Below, piece after piece: positions 25,701-37,891 of a stretch of 64,000 bases of DNA (the stretch's first letter is position 1; each line of letters starts with the position of its first letter). The position numbers and the translations under genes were made by a program. The notes beneath the pieces are model-generated. The model worked only from the letters and a program-made list of their open reading frames with translations. It ran no database searches and had not been told where the DNA came from. The DNA comes from Trichinella spiralis (lineage: Eukaryota > Nematoda > Enoplea > Trichinellida > Trichinellidae): the NCBI GenBank assembly GCA_000181795.3, contig CM012953.1, positions 12,439,394 through 12,503,393 of the forward strand, read 5' to 3'.

Positions 25701-28700
25701 CCGGTCATCCAGGCAAAAGTGACACTCTTCAAAACTGATAAATTGCTAGAGAAAATTGTAGACGACCTGATTCTGCGGTAGATTTCTGTATACAAAGGAG
25801 GTAAAGTTCATGACCAGACAATTGTAAAGAAGCACATCAACTGTAATTAACGTTCATTAATAGTGCAACAATAACAGTGGGAAATCGGCTGACCGGAAGC
25901 CAAGCTGACCTATTTGATTTACATGCTCGCGCCAGATCATCTTACCTGCATGCGTATTGGCAGCCAGCTTAAGCATACTGTAATAGCGTGTAGCACGCGC
26001 ACTCGGCTGATAATCGACGATCACCATTAGATACTGTAATTTAAAAAATTTAAAGATTCACAAACAAGTGGGGCGTAAGCAACAGGCGGTGCAAACTTAA
26101 ATTGAGCATCACTGAAAGCACTTGCACTTGCAAAGCAAAAAGTGGCAGGTTTACTGCGGCGACACCTGTCAAAAATTGATTGGCTACTAAAATGAACGTA
26201 GGCGTGGCCCATAAAATTCTTATACGTGGAGTTTGCAACATACCGACATCCAACTGAGAATGGATCAAACAGGCGGAAGGGGCCACTTTTTTCGGTTTTC
26301 AGGGTCATCACCAATAAATAAATGTTAAAAATTAAACTTCTTAAGCATTGGCAGTGTGACATGTTGAAGGAGCGGCATGCAATAAAAATGTAGCAATTGT
26401 TTTTTTAACTGCTATAATCATCTAATTAGTTTTAAGAGGAGCAACAACGGATAAGGTAAGCTACAAAACACTACACATGCCACAGAAATTTTAATGATGA
26501 AAAATTGTTATAAAAAGTTTTTTTCAAATTTTACTGAAACATAACCCAACTACAAAATGTCCTCGTCGCCTACTGACTGTTTATTCAAAAAGGCGATAAT
26601 TGCTTTAGCACGTTGAAATTTGTCCAAGGAAATTTGAATTAATTAGAGAAATAATTATCTCTAACAACGTCCGTGCAATGCGCGAATAGATTAAAATAAG
26701 AAAGGTATATTTTTAATTTTACAAATAATTTTTTGTTAAATAAACAATTTTGGCTTTTTTTCCATTTCTATAAGACATTGTTAGATTTTAAAATAAAAAT
26801 TTCAGTATTTTTATTTTAAAAATTCAATTTTAAGTGCACATGTCTGTATGAAAAAATCTACATTCTAAAAAAAGCCATGAAATCAAAGTTTGCATAATTC
26901 ATATAAATAATTAATGAGTTATTTTCATTCATATATAACATTGTAAAATGAAAATGCTGTTCTTAATTGGGGACTTTCAAAGAAATATCGTTTCAAAAAA
27001 TAAGATTACATAAAAAATATACAGCGCTTCATTGCAAAGGTCACGTTTCATTTTTTTAAGCCTTTCAAACAGTAATTTTTGCGTCTTTTAAATATTTCAT
27101 GCAATATCAAAGATATTCAAGATTGTTGGTTAAAAGCCAACCTCAATGACCGGAAGTTGGTGGAAAGCTAACCAACTTGCCAGTTGAAGGGTCACTTGAC
27201 ACAGACGGCCTCGGTTGACCCGAACTTGGACACGTGGTCAAAATGAAATTCATGTATTGTAATATTGAAACAAGCATAAAAGAGAAATATGATATGTGAG
27301 ATGTGGAACAAAAAAAAACAACATGTAAAAAACAACAACAACATCAGCTTCACACTAAAATTAAAAAATGACTAAAGCACGCAATTCTGGGTCATAACTC
27401 GTCAAAAACGGAAATAAAAGCTCTAAAAAGCAATGGAGGCTATATGTTTTTTCGATAATCTAACCCACTGTTTTGCCACGCTTTGTATTTAATGGGGCAG
27501 GGTCACCTGTCTATTTTTTTCTCTTTTTTTGATTTTCAATTGAGAAATCACAGCAACCGGTGTAGTTGAATGTTGAGGCCATTTTGCTGCTATTACACGT
27601 TTGCCATATTATAGCATATAACAGCGGAGCACATAGAAAATGAGCTTTTTAGCAAATGATTCAGCAAAGCAAAAATTTTGATTAGCTTTGAAACGCCAGA
27701 TGCCATGCTACGTTTATTGTGCAAAGAAGTCGCGTTCAATGAAAGGCACGCTTGCCAAAGGAATCGTAAATCAAAGCAAAATGTCGAATTTTTATGCTAG
27801 CAAGTTTAAAACGTTTTCTAAGCTGCAACAATTTCAAGACAAAGAAGCAACAACGAAATGACTAGTAGAATTTTATGCTTTTCCTTATTTCAATGGCTTC
27901 TCACAATGGCAAGACATAAAAAATTGTTTAATTCATTCAAATTATTAAATACAACATATATGAACCACAATTTATACATACTATCAAAATCATTACTACC
28001 AAATCTTGTTTAAGTGTAATGTTATATATATATATGTATGTATGTATTATAACAACTATTATTATAACTCACAATATAATAAATTCCTTTCATTCTCAAA
28101 ATAAAACTTTTTCAAAACGTTTCATAAATAAATAAATATATATTAATAAATTAATAAATAAAGTTGGCAAAATTTAAGAAAAGCCAAACAATGATGCTAT
28201 TAAAAAAATACTTTTATTACCGGCAAAACATGTAACTTTCATATGATACAAAAATTTTTTTCTAATATTAAAACATTTAATTTATTTCAAAAAATTAAAA
28301 TTTTAGATTTTTATTTTCTCAATTAATCCAATTAATTTTTTAATTCAATTAAAAAAATAGAAATCCATGTACATGCATAATTCTTGAAATCATGTGTCAT
28401 TATATTTCTATCTAAATAATATCATGAAAGAATTAAACAAAAGCATGTAATGTTTTTTGAAGGTATTTACGTAATATTTTCTTTAGTGACATGTCAAAAA
28501 TGCAGTTAAAAATATAAATACTTGATAAAATCATACTTTTTAAAAATGTGATGATTAATGTACAACTGATAAAATAAAATAAATGAATCCAATGAAATTA
28601 CCTGCCACAACTCAAATAATTTCTCCCCTGACAATGAAATTCAACTACTTTATCTATGATCTCACATAAGCAATATATATATCATTACCATTGTAAATTG

Positions 28701-30861
28701 TGATTATTTACAGCAGAACACCTATATTCTTTTATTTTATTATTTTAAATATGCCTAAAAAAGTATGAGAAAAATGTACCACTGCTTCATTTATAAATGA
28801 CCAATAAGTGCTTATAAATGTAAATATTTTTATAACAATCTTATCCATAAAATTTATCTGTGACGATTAGAGATTGCGTATAAAATCAATCATTCTAATT
28901 TATTTCACACAATTTGACTAGCAGTAGCACACAAGCCTTTAAATGTAAAGTTAAATTTTTAATTAGTAATAATAAAGTTGTCATGATCTGCTTGATTAAA
29001 GAATCAATGTTTTCTTGAAATGTCAGTACAACAATCTGCGAATTTCTGTTTTCTTAATTGCATAGCAAGCTAATAATTACGAATTATTCAGCAATTTTAC
29101 ATTTTCTGGAGCTAAAGATACAACATTTATATGGTGTCATGTTCAATTTTTCTAATCATATTTTTACTTTACATTTTATTCAGATGTTTTAACAGAATTT
29201 TTAGAAATCCGTAACAAATAATTTAAATGATGATAATTTGTTTTCCACATAGATAAATAACAAAAGACTGAAAATCGAATGAAGACGATAAATGATTTTA
29301 TTGTTATTTTGCTGATTTACTTCCTTAAACCAAAAATTATCTCTAGCAGAAGAACTGAAAAACTACTTGATATTATATAGAAATTTATATTTTTGACTGC
29401 TCATGATTATTTTTAAAGTATTATAAACTCCAATAATTTCAAATTAATTAAGTGTTTTATATAAAACATTAATTTTAATTTTAATAGCGCTTAAAATTTC
29501 TTCAAAAATATTCATCGATGCGTAACTATAAGGTAAATTAAAAATATCCTAATAGTATTTTTTAAATCACAACTTAAATATAAAAACCAAACTCTATTTT
29601 AAAATATGATGATGAAATATTCAAATTCATAAATTCCTGATCTATAATGTAAAAGAAACATTAAAGAATACTCTGATTAATGAGGTACGCAATTCTGAGA
29701 ACAACTTCAAAATTGAATTTTAAAGTTGATAAATTATGATGATATTCATTTTGATTACAAAAAAATTAACGGAACAGAAGAAGAGATGTTTAAAATGCTT
29801 AATTTGAAATTTCAGGCTGCAAGTATAAATATATTCTAAAAAACAGACAAAAAGCCGTTTTCTTTCATTATGAGTTTAAAAAACTACGTGATAAAATAAT
29901 TAATTGTTAATAAAAGTTTCATTTAATTCATCATCACCTGCATTCAGTGCTTAAAAATAGCTAAATCTGAAGTTAAAAAATGTCTTGCATTCATAATAAA
30001 TAAGAGACATATTAGTGGAAATCATCAATAAAGGAAGAATAGCATAAAAAATAATTCAAAAAATGTACATAAATTTGATAAAATCATTAAATATGTACAA
30101 AAAATGCAGATTTTTTTATTTAACTCCTAAGTAACAAATTCTACAGTAAAACCATAAAAAATGAATAGCTGCATTTGAACATTTTAAAATTACTACTTTA
30201 AATCTTGACCAAAAATGTTAACGTTGCTTTTAATATGTAAAGTTATAAAAAGAGGGTAAAATAAATTGAAAACGAATACGCTTTCACAAATAATAATTCA
30301 CTCAAGTGTGTAAAATAGCATTGCATCATCAACTGTGAAATAGAAGGAAATCAGCATCCGATACTGTTTCAGTGCATGAAACATTTGAGAGAAAATTCTT
30401 TTCCATTTATGAAGTGGATATAATTTAATTAAAAATATTATACATAAATAAAAGTTACTTACTGTTCGTAATGTTGCGATTGTGAAATTGTTCTTCATAT
30501 TGTAGTTGCTGTTCGAGCATAGAATTTGCCACTGTAGACCTTTGGATGGAGAAATTCCCTAGTTCCGGGTTGGATTTCACAGATTGTAATCGTCGTCTTT
30601 TGGATCGTTTTGTTACAATCGACGGCTCGTAAGCCAGTTCCGTTTCACCGTGAAGAAGTTTCATTGCAGTTGCTTGACTTGGCTGAGCCTCAGAAAAGCT
30701 CGCCTCTACCACCACTGGCGACCCGTAGCAGTGGCCATAGCTGGTCAGCAGCTGAGGCGCGTAGTCGATCATGTCCATTCCATGTGAGCCAATGGCCGCC
30801 GAGCAGCCGGTCATTTGGACAACAGCCATTTTTTTCTGATCTCGTTTTTTGGCTAATTCAC
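13781..30861 (-). CDS. ETS1-like: ETS1/Pointed-type transcription factor (multi-exon, several first exons)
   Basis: Nuclear DNA-binding factor of the ETS1/2-Pointed class, a usual target of Ras-MAPK signalling. Exons (minus, 5' to 3'): 22205-22238, 19092-19208, 18688-18888, 18468-18593, 18246-18401, 15341-15847, 15115-15272, 13781-14002, giving 506 residues. All junctions are GT-AG and phases agree throughout. Exon 2 has [20 protein letters not shown], which matches the ETS1 N-terminal MAPK site (PLLTPSS) and helix. Exon 3 is the Pointed/SAM domain ([16 protein letters not shown] to [15 protein letters not shown]), about residues 50-117. The ETS domain (about 381-465) starts [15 protein letters not shown] and contains [20 protein letters not shown] and the recognition helix [20 protein letters not shown] with both base-contacting arginines; it is nearly identical to ETS1. 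The middle 507-base exon is Ser/Thr/Asn-rich and unstructured. Further first exons at 30463-30861, 25946-26027 and 17708-17750 are described separately. Confidence 0.93.
17708..17750 (-). CDS. Alternative first exon of the ETS gene that bypasses the Pointed domain
   Basis: ATG at 17750 opens [14 protein letters not shown] plus one base, followed by a GTAAGG donor at 17707. This phase-1 end fits the exon at 15847, which needs one leading base (G+AA gives Glu), giving a 309-residue ETS-only product. The position, between the Pointed-domain exons and the ETS exons, mirrors the Drosophila pointed P1/P2 layout. About 250 bases upstream the sequence is unusually GC-rich for this window, suggesting its own promoter. 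Confidence 0.6.
22088..22096 (-). CDS. Candidate 9-base microexon of the ETS gene
   Basis: CACCACGTG is bounded by CAAG on the acceptor side and a strong GTAAGTG donor. Inserted between exons 22205 and 19208 it keeps phase 1 and would add Ala-Pro-Arg (GCA CCA CGT) before Asp. The alternative reading is another short first exon from an ATG at 22111 (MHLFKHHV), but that would end in phase 0 and not fit. Confidence 0.35.
22239..22700 (-). promoter_or_regulatory. GC-rich region upstream of the MTVVLG first exon
   Basis: The 22405-22570 stretch is by far the most GC- and CpG-rich in this part of the window (CGGCCGAG, GGCGCCATGGCCACGCC, GCGCCGCCGGC). It lies just upstream of the ETS first exon at 22205-22238 and is best read as a promoter island. 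An open plus-strand frame across it (22414-22656) is a by-product of base composition. Confidence 0.5.
22701..30462. other. Long AT-rich introns / upstream DNA of the ETS gene
   Basis: No other gene was recognised. The stretch holds the alternative exon at 25946-26027, ETS-type motifs at 22916, 22938, 25892 and 27149, and a GC-richer patch at 27140-27240. Open frames at 22853-23131, 23346-23646, 23743-23940 and 26027-26362 lack recognisable domains. Confidence 0.5.
25946..26027 (-). CDS. Alternative first exon of the ETS gene
   Basis: ATG at 26027 opens [20 protein letters not shown] and seven more residues to NTHA plus one base, then a GTAAGA donor at 25945. The length (82 bases) leaves phase 1, exactly what the exon at 19208 requires (G+AT gives Asp), so the mRNA would continue into [11 protein letters not shown]. 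The flanking DNA is locally GC-rich and includes ACCGGAAG at 25892-25899. It would give a 522-residue product with Pointed and ETS domains. Confidence 0.55.
30463..30861 (-). CDS. Far 5' coding exon of the ETS gene
   Basis: A 399-base exon bounded by TTTTGCAG and an A|GTAAGT donor. It is open through 133 codons, with a first ATG at 30829 ([20 protein letters not shown]). It holds a basic nuclear-localisation-like KRSKRRRL and a Gln/Glu-rich end ([17 protein letters not shown]). It ends in phase 1, so it joins the 19208 exon as [11 protein letters not shown] and would give a 617-residue form. The frame is also open 5' of the ATG ([11 protein letters not shown]), so a further coding exon upstream is possible. 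Membership of the ETS gene is inferred from phase, strand and the absence of any other partner. Confidence 0.6.
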
Positions 30862-30964
30862 CTGCAAAATGAAGTTAGAAAATGAAAAAATATGAAAAAT
30901 AATAAACTGCAGTAAAAAAAATTTTCCTCACTTGAATTTATATGTATATGGAGAATGGAGATTA

Positions 30965-31000
30965 AATAAATAAATAAATATATATATATATATATATATA
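30965..31000. repeat. AAAT / TA microsatellite
   Basis: Four AAAT units run into about eleven TA units. Simple repeat, likely length-variable. Confidence 0.9.
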
Positions 31001-34000
31001 GATGTAGATAAGGTTTGGTCAGATTTGTGACAAAGTTTTAACAGAGAATTGAGATGAATGAACGTTTCGTTTACTACAAATAAATGTGACAGCTGACTCA
31101 GTCACGCTTCAGTTGACTTCTGCGGCAATGAGGGGGATGCGTTTAGCCTTTTAGAAAGCTTTTCGAAGAGGCTTGTTGCATTTTTATGAATGAACGGCAG
31201 AAATTAAATGGCCATGAATTGAACCTATGCGTGCCGGTCAGGCAGGACAATAAGCGATTAACATGTCTTGCTAACATTCCAAAGCAGCTGCGGATATTTT
31301 TTACTTCAACTTGCTACATTCAATTTCAAATCAAATATAGAATAATTGCTTTACCTTTGATAAAGCCGCTTGGGCTATAGGGCGATTTGAATTTATCTTA
31401 TCAGCACATTCAGAAGACTCATTTGTGTTTCAAGCAATGAAAATTATTGCATTAGTAAAATATTGATTATTCATTCAAGGAAATTTGGTGAAATAAGCAA
31501 CAGTGTATGATTCATGAATTGTAAATTGAATGAATGAGCATTTTCTAAATTTTATTCAACAAATATTTCAAAGCTAACAAAAATTCTTTTATTTAAAGCA
31601 GCTGACTTGACAAATCTATGAGCAATTGACAAAAAAAAACTTTATACGTTAGAACTTTCAAATTTTAACATTTTCTAATATTCACTTTAGATTTATAGTC
31701 TCATTTTTTTAAAAATAAATTAGTGAATCAATTTCACACTGATATTTTCACATAAACGTTTACAACATTAAATTTATTTTAAAAAATAATCAGTGCATAT
31801 TTTATAAGTTTTCAGGTATTGCATATTACTTGAGATTATACATACTGGCGGTAAATTAAGAGTAACTAATTTACTAATATTAATTTACTAATAAGATTAT
31901 ACATACTAACGGTAAACAAAAACTAATTTTTATTTCAAATAAATTAAATTTCCTTATTTAAAAAACTTTTGCTAAAATTCAAGTTTTAAGCTACTGCAAT
32001 GTTAAAAAAAAACTTACATATAAGTTAAATGGTTTATTTTTAATTCATATTTAATATTTACATAATTATGATAATTAAGCATTAAATCTTGCTAATTGTA
32101 AAAACAAATTTAATAAGTTAAAAAATTATAATAAAGGGTTTTGTTGAGTTCAAAAACAGATATTTTTGAACAAAAATATCACTGAAATATATTTTAAAAA
32201 AATAAAAAGGACGCTAAAATTTGACAGTTAGCTGAGCGGAAATCATGTGATCTGAATTTTGAATATTAAAGCCACAGCTTAAACGAATGGCAGAAAATAA
32301 AGTCACTTTTTTTACAATGATGACTTTTTCAGAAAAGTAAATTTAAATGAATGCAAAAAACACTGTCCGTTTGGTGTATACCAAGTTAAGCTAAATCGCA
32401 TGATTTTTTTGACACTTATTTGATTAGGTCAACAGCTGAACAACGTACAAAGAAGCAATCGCCGTGTTCAGTGAGAAATAATTCTAGGTCGCTTGGGGTT
32501 GTGTGAAAGGTGACCACAGGGTCAGTTAATTGTGAAATCAGTATTTGACTGGCAAGCAAGCAGTAGCTGGTGACCCAAATGATGCTGGTATTTAAGCTAA
32601 AGCTTGACTGTGCAGCTGTTTGCGTAGTAAGCATTAGCTTGTTTGGATTCATTGACCCCCTGGTGTCAGTAAGCTTGAATGGCAATAGAAAAAATTCACT
32701 ATCTATGGTCATTTGCTTCTCTAAAAAACAGTTAATATTCTGTCCTCAAATGACCAACATGTGCGACACGAGACCTTCGGCAAAAGTGTGGTACTATGAA
32801 TGATTTATGAGTAAAAAAAACAAAAAATATGACACATGTTCAAGGCCAATATAATTAACATCATCTGTTGATTTCATAACTTTTGACAACCAGCAGCAGA
32901 TACTATGATTTTATATTAATGATTTATCTTTAGAATGTCTTTTTAACTATGATCTAAAGTTTAATTTTATTCTTTAACTTTTTTACTTTTAATTAACTCT
33001 TTTATGTACACGTAAGTAGAATACATGATTTAAATATTACACATAGAAATCATCAGTAAAATTTCTTAGTTTCTTAGCTTTGAAATTTAGAAGTCACAAG
33101 TATAGAGTATTTTTAATCACTAAACTGACCGAACTGCATCCAGAGTAATTTTGGAAAAAAATTGAAGGAACTTTTCAATTATCTAAAATATCAGTGATAC
33201 GAACTTTCCTAACCATAAAAGATATTTACGAAATTTTTTATCTGCTATCAAATTTTTGAAATAAATTCTACATGTTATCAGATTCATTATTATTACAAAA
33301 AATATACATTGCAATTATGTCACATGTCAATTTTTAATATAAGTAAATAAAAACTCATATATTAATGTGTGATGCAACTGAAAATTGACTAAAACATCAA
33401 ATTTGCATAAATTTTATCAAAGAATTTTACTTTAAACTAATTGATTGATAGCTTAGAACAAGACTAAGAACAGCAGAAGGCAGAATTCAATATTGCATCA
33501 TTTAAAATTGTGCATTAAAATTTTAAAATTCAAATATGAGAAAAATAAAACATGAAATACTTACTAAAATATTAAAATTAGGTAAACCGGACTTTCACAA
33601 AATGAACTGAAGCACTGGCTTGAATATGCTGAATCCAGGTAAAAAATCAGCAAGCAGATTTCCAGCCAGTCACGCCAAGAGTTGTGGTTGAATTTTTCGA
33701 ACCCATATAACAATTTTTATGGAATGTTTTTAATATCTGCTACAAACCGGAAACCTAAAATTATAGATTACCGAATAAAGCACTTGACCGCATATTTTGC
33801 TTGTTTAGCATAAACAACGCCTAAAGCATCTGACAAAGGAAAAAGTACCCACCGGAAGTGATCTACAGATAACAATGGAAAGCGCTAACTTTTGCGCAAA
33901 AATATGAAGCTGAAAAGAAATGCGACCTCACAAAAATCCGCCTTCACCACGGATACCGGAAATTGTTTTAACAAAGCCTATCTTTAATCTTGTTCTCATT

Positions 34001-36189
34001 TTTGCAATGGTTTTGTTTCGTTGTTTGTCAATGTGACCTTTTTATTGTTTGTGACATGATTTGATTACCATGTATGTAGCTTAAATCGATTAGCTAAGCT
34101 TGCGTATATTTCAGCAGTACAATTTTGATACAAAGACTAATTAATATGTAGGGATCAGTCTACAAAGCTGAGAATTAATTATGAAAAACATTAAGAAAAA
34201 TTTTACTCAGAGTTGAAATTTTAAAAGATGAAATCAAAAATTTTTCTAAATATAAAGTTAACATGAAGATGAGATATTAATTATTTATGACTTTCAAATT
34301 ATAAACTTGTAGCACAACTAACATATATCACATTCTACTAATTGTAAAGATTTTGACATTTAATAGAATTTAACAGATGAAAAGTTTGCTCATTTTCGAA
34401 ACTTTTATAAAACTGACTAGTTTCATTTAGTTAGGATGTTTATTTTCAGTATTAAAAGATTTTTAATTTAATAAACATTTAAACATTCTGTAATAATAAA
34501 GTATTGTTGGTTAGATTCGTTACATTGAAAGTTGGAAGCTTCTCAAAAAATATTTATTTAAATTATCGACTCATCGATTCAAATGTTTCAAATTTTCTAT
34601 TATTCCGTATATTTCCAAACTAAAAATAAACACCAGGCTAAACATTAAACTACTTCCGGATAATACTTCCTGCTAAATAAAAAAACAGTCATACATTTGC
34701 ATAAATTATTAAAAAAATGTATTGACTGCATTATTAAATTTATTCATGCATATAAAAACTGAAATATTAGAATAAAGAAATTACTGAAATATTGGTGCAA
34801 ATATAAGAATTCATGAATACCTGAATATGAATTTTCTTGGTATGCAGAAAAAGGGAACGGTAAATTTCAGCTAAAACCAATTCAGATACTGAAGACTCAG
34901 CAGCAAAATTCAAAATGCACTGGCACAAATTTCAAAATCTTCATCGTTTTGATATTACAAATTTCACCTAATAAAGCAATAAAGAATTGTAATGGTGCAG
35001 ATTGGAACGTATATGATTTGTCAGTGCCGATGGCCTGTTAGACGCCCCGTGAGGTTCAAAGAGCCATTTTAAAAATGACCTTGCTTTCTTCACTGTTAAC
35101 AGTTAAAAGAAGTAGTTTTAGCTCTCACAAATAATAAAGTGTCCGCAATTACCTCGAGGATATAAAATGACCTTCGACCAATTTTATTAATAAAAACTGA
35201 ATTCATAACATACAAATGCAATGCATGGAAAACTTGCTTAACTTTTAATTCAATAAATTTCTTTTCAAAAAAGTTTCCGCTCTGCTTTGTACAAATCCAT
35301 ATTTACAGTTATGCACATGCAATCAATTTAAAATTTCAGTAAATACTTGCAATATACTTTTATGAATGGGTATAGCAAAGTAATATGCAAAATTGAAAAT
35401 GTAAAAAATACATTATTTCACAAATGCAAGTAATGTTGTTTCTGGTCAGTTAGGGTAAAATTTTATTATAATAGATGTGGGATTTTTTAAATCAGTTGTA
35501 TCTTATATACAAATGCACAGAAAATGACAATTTTAATCATAATATATCTGAAAAAAATCAATGCTTTAAACTATTTAAATATAAAGAAGCAATATGCTTT
35601 ATTGCACATTTCGCCTATACAGTTCTCTCCATTTACTCAAGAAAGTAAGAACAACCATATTACATAATAATTATTTTGAAAACTTACATTTTAAATTACA
35701 GTTTAGGATTTCACTAATTTTAATTAAAAACTTTCAGAAACATCTGCATATTAATTTTCTGCTATATAAGTTTAAAGAAAACAATATTTTAATAAAACTT
35801 TTTCATATTTAAAAAGAATATTACATTGGCATATTAAATAAAATACTTTATCTTACATTTGATGCTTTAATTAATATTTTATATTGGCGTTTATTAAAAT
35901 GTAAAATGTTACACAGTATAGTTCTGCATCTTTGAGAAAGAAATACGGTTGGCAAAATTAGCTTATCACTTGAATAAATTCTTTGTCATCGAAAAATTAA
36001 ATTAATATGATTGTAATATAAAGAAAATTTTTTGAAAATTTTATTGCAATGAATGTCTGTTTTAATATCCAACACAAGTTTACAATTTTCTAAATTTATC
36101 GGTGCACTAAATCTCTAAATGTATTTTGCATTTCGTCAATTTCTACTAACAAATTATTTCTGCTTGCCTCAAATCATTATTTACAAACT
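31001..36189. other. Intergenic, probable distal regulatory region of the ETS gene
   Basis: No coding exon recognised. At 33560-33970 there is a cluster of ETS-type words (AACCGGAAA about 33745, ACCGGAAGTG 33851-33860, ACCGGAAAT about 33955) near a TTTTA|GTAAGT donor-like site at 33563-33564 (minus). This could mark a non-coding first exon and promoter, but I cannot show it joins the 30861 exon. Open frames at 32416-32803 and 35594-35812 have no recognisable domain. Confidence 0.4.
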
Positions 36190-36190
36190 G

Positions 36191-37891
36191 TACTTTGCAC
36201 TGGGGATTTCACTGGAGATGAAACTACTTTGCTTGAGTCATTTACATCTGCATATTTCTTGAAATGGGTCCATATAATGAATAACATGTAATTATATATG
36301 TATATATTAAAATAAAAAATGTCAAGAAAAAACATACCGCTTGAACTTTGCAAAATTTCTTCACCAAAGTTATATCATACGCTGTTATTATTCCTACTGT
36401 CTGAGCACCTTCAACTTTAACTAATTTATGAAACACACCAGACGCGTGCTGCTTGTCCCATTCCAACAATATTTTTGTGATGGTATTTTGTGTTTCTATT
36501 GCCACTTCTTCTCGCATTGTGGAAGCCTTTACTACTGGTATATTCACAGTCTGAAACTGCAATTTTATAAAAAAAAATAGTATTAAATTAAAAATCAGTG
36601 CTGCAATTTCAGAATTTGTTGGACATTTTTAATAAAGTGATGTTAGAAAATAAGCTATTGAGCTCACAATAAACTCTTAAAATTTTCCATTAAATTATTT
36701 ATAAATTATGTTTTTTTAAATAAAATACTATGGGAAGACTTCAAATAATTATAAAATTTCGAGATATAGTTTAAATTATTTTAAGATGAAATGAGTAATT
36801 ACATGATAAAATTAAATCTGCATAATAATACATTCCATTACAGCTGCAAGTGCTGAAGACTTTCGCGCACATTTCACAGTCACTTTCTTTGGATCAAAAT
36901 ACAAATATTTTACTGTGCATGGCATGCATACTGTACTTTGAAGCAATTTTTGTTCATTGACTAAATGTGAAGTAAACACCAATAAATACACGGGATAATG
37001 AATTCTGCATTCATATGAAATTAATTACATCATTTGCTAGACATGAAGTAAGTTCTAATTCAACATCAAAGAATGGTGATATTCTTTGAGTGAAACCCAT
37101 TTTTAATTTCAAGTAATTTTTTGAAATAGCCAAATGATTGAGTTTTGTCCCATTCAAATAAAGCTTCTTTAACTTTTCTTCTGACTCGCAGATCTGCATT
37201 ATTATATGCACGGTTTGACATAGGGGACTGCTTGCGCCCAATGGAATCTAGCGAAGAATGTCTTCTAATTTGCTGTTAACCCATTGATAAATCAAAAGAA
37301 AAAACTTTCTTAACTTTGTCTTCGCTAGTTTTTATTGCAATAAATTGAAAATTCTAGACATATTAACAATAAATATCACACTATATTAATATATTCTATG
37401 AATGCGTAATTTGATTTGAATCACATGCTTTGATTAAGTAATGATAATTAAAAATAATTTTATTTTGCTGTAAATAATGAAATTTCAAATGCTTCCGTAT
37501 TTCAATAATTGTTAAATTATTTTATATCTCAGCAATAATAATTGTTGTTACATGGAAAAATTATGCGCACATTTATCGTTGGAAAATTTCCAAAACATTA
37601 CATTACATTCTTCTCATAATGTGAGAACTTTAATTCATTGTTTATATCTTATTTTTACTTTAAAAGAAATTTTAGAATGTTTACGCATATGCTGAGGTTG
37701 AAGCAATGTCAACACATAATAATGACAGACTGAATTTTGGGAAGGATGTTTAAAACTCAAGCTGCTACTTTTATCAAGCAAAATATATACAATATGATTA
37801 TTTCTTGAAACAAAACCAATTAACTTACCATTGATGTAGTAAAATTAATTGTCGAGAAAGCAGCAAATATAATGCAATAATAATTTAAATA
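36191..37891 (-). CDS. Cystatin-like secreted protein (two domains; possibly decaying)
   Basis: Minus-strand relative of the gene at 46969. A signal peptide exon (MYLNYYCIIFAAFSTINF, about 37825-37891, donor GTAAGT) is followed by domain 1 at about 37025-37250 (CQTVHIIMQICES to FFDVELELTSCLAND). Its end lies at about 36853-36965 (STVCMPCTVKYLYF, KKVTVKCARK). Domain 2 is at 36337-36560 (TMREEVAIETQNTI to GIITAYDITLVKKFCKVQA), and the last exon near 36191-36241 gives CKVQFVNNDLRQAEIIC and a stop. The fold and the C..C..C..C pattern are those of type 2 cystatins, but QxVxG is degenerate, so protease inhibition is doubtful. Introns lie 3-4 residues after the first conserved Cys, as in the other gene. 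The joins LTSCLAND to STVCMPC, and KVQA to the final exon, do not keep frame or drop about 20 residues with the GT-AG sites I can see. It may be a pseudogene or have unusual splicing. Confidence 0.6.

Noticed and set aside
26027-26362. 111-residue minus-strand frame
   Set aside because: It is upstream of the proposed exon 25946-26027, ends in a stop there, and has no recognisable domain.
30974-31000. TA-rich tract as a possible promoter TATA box
   Set aside because: It is a simple microsatellite; many similar tracts occur across this AT-rich window.
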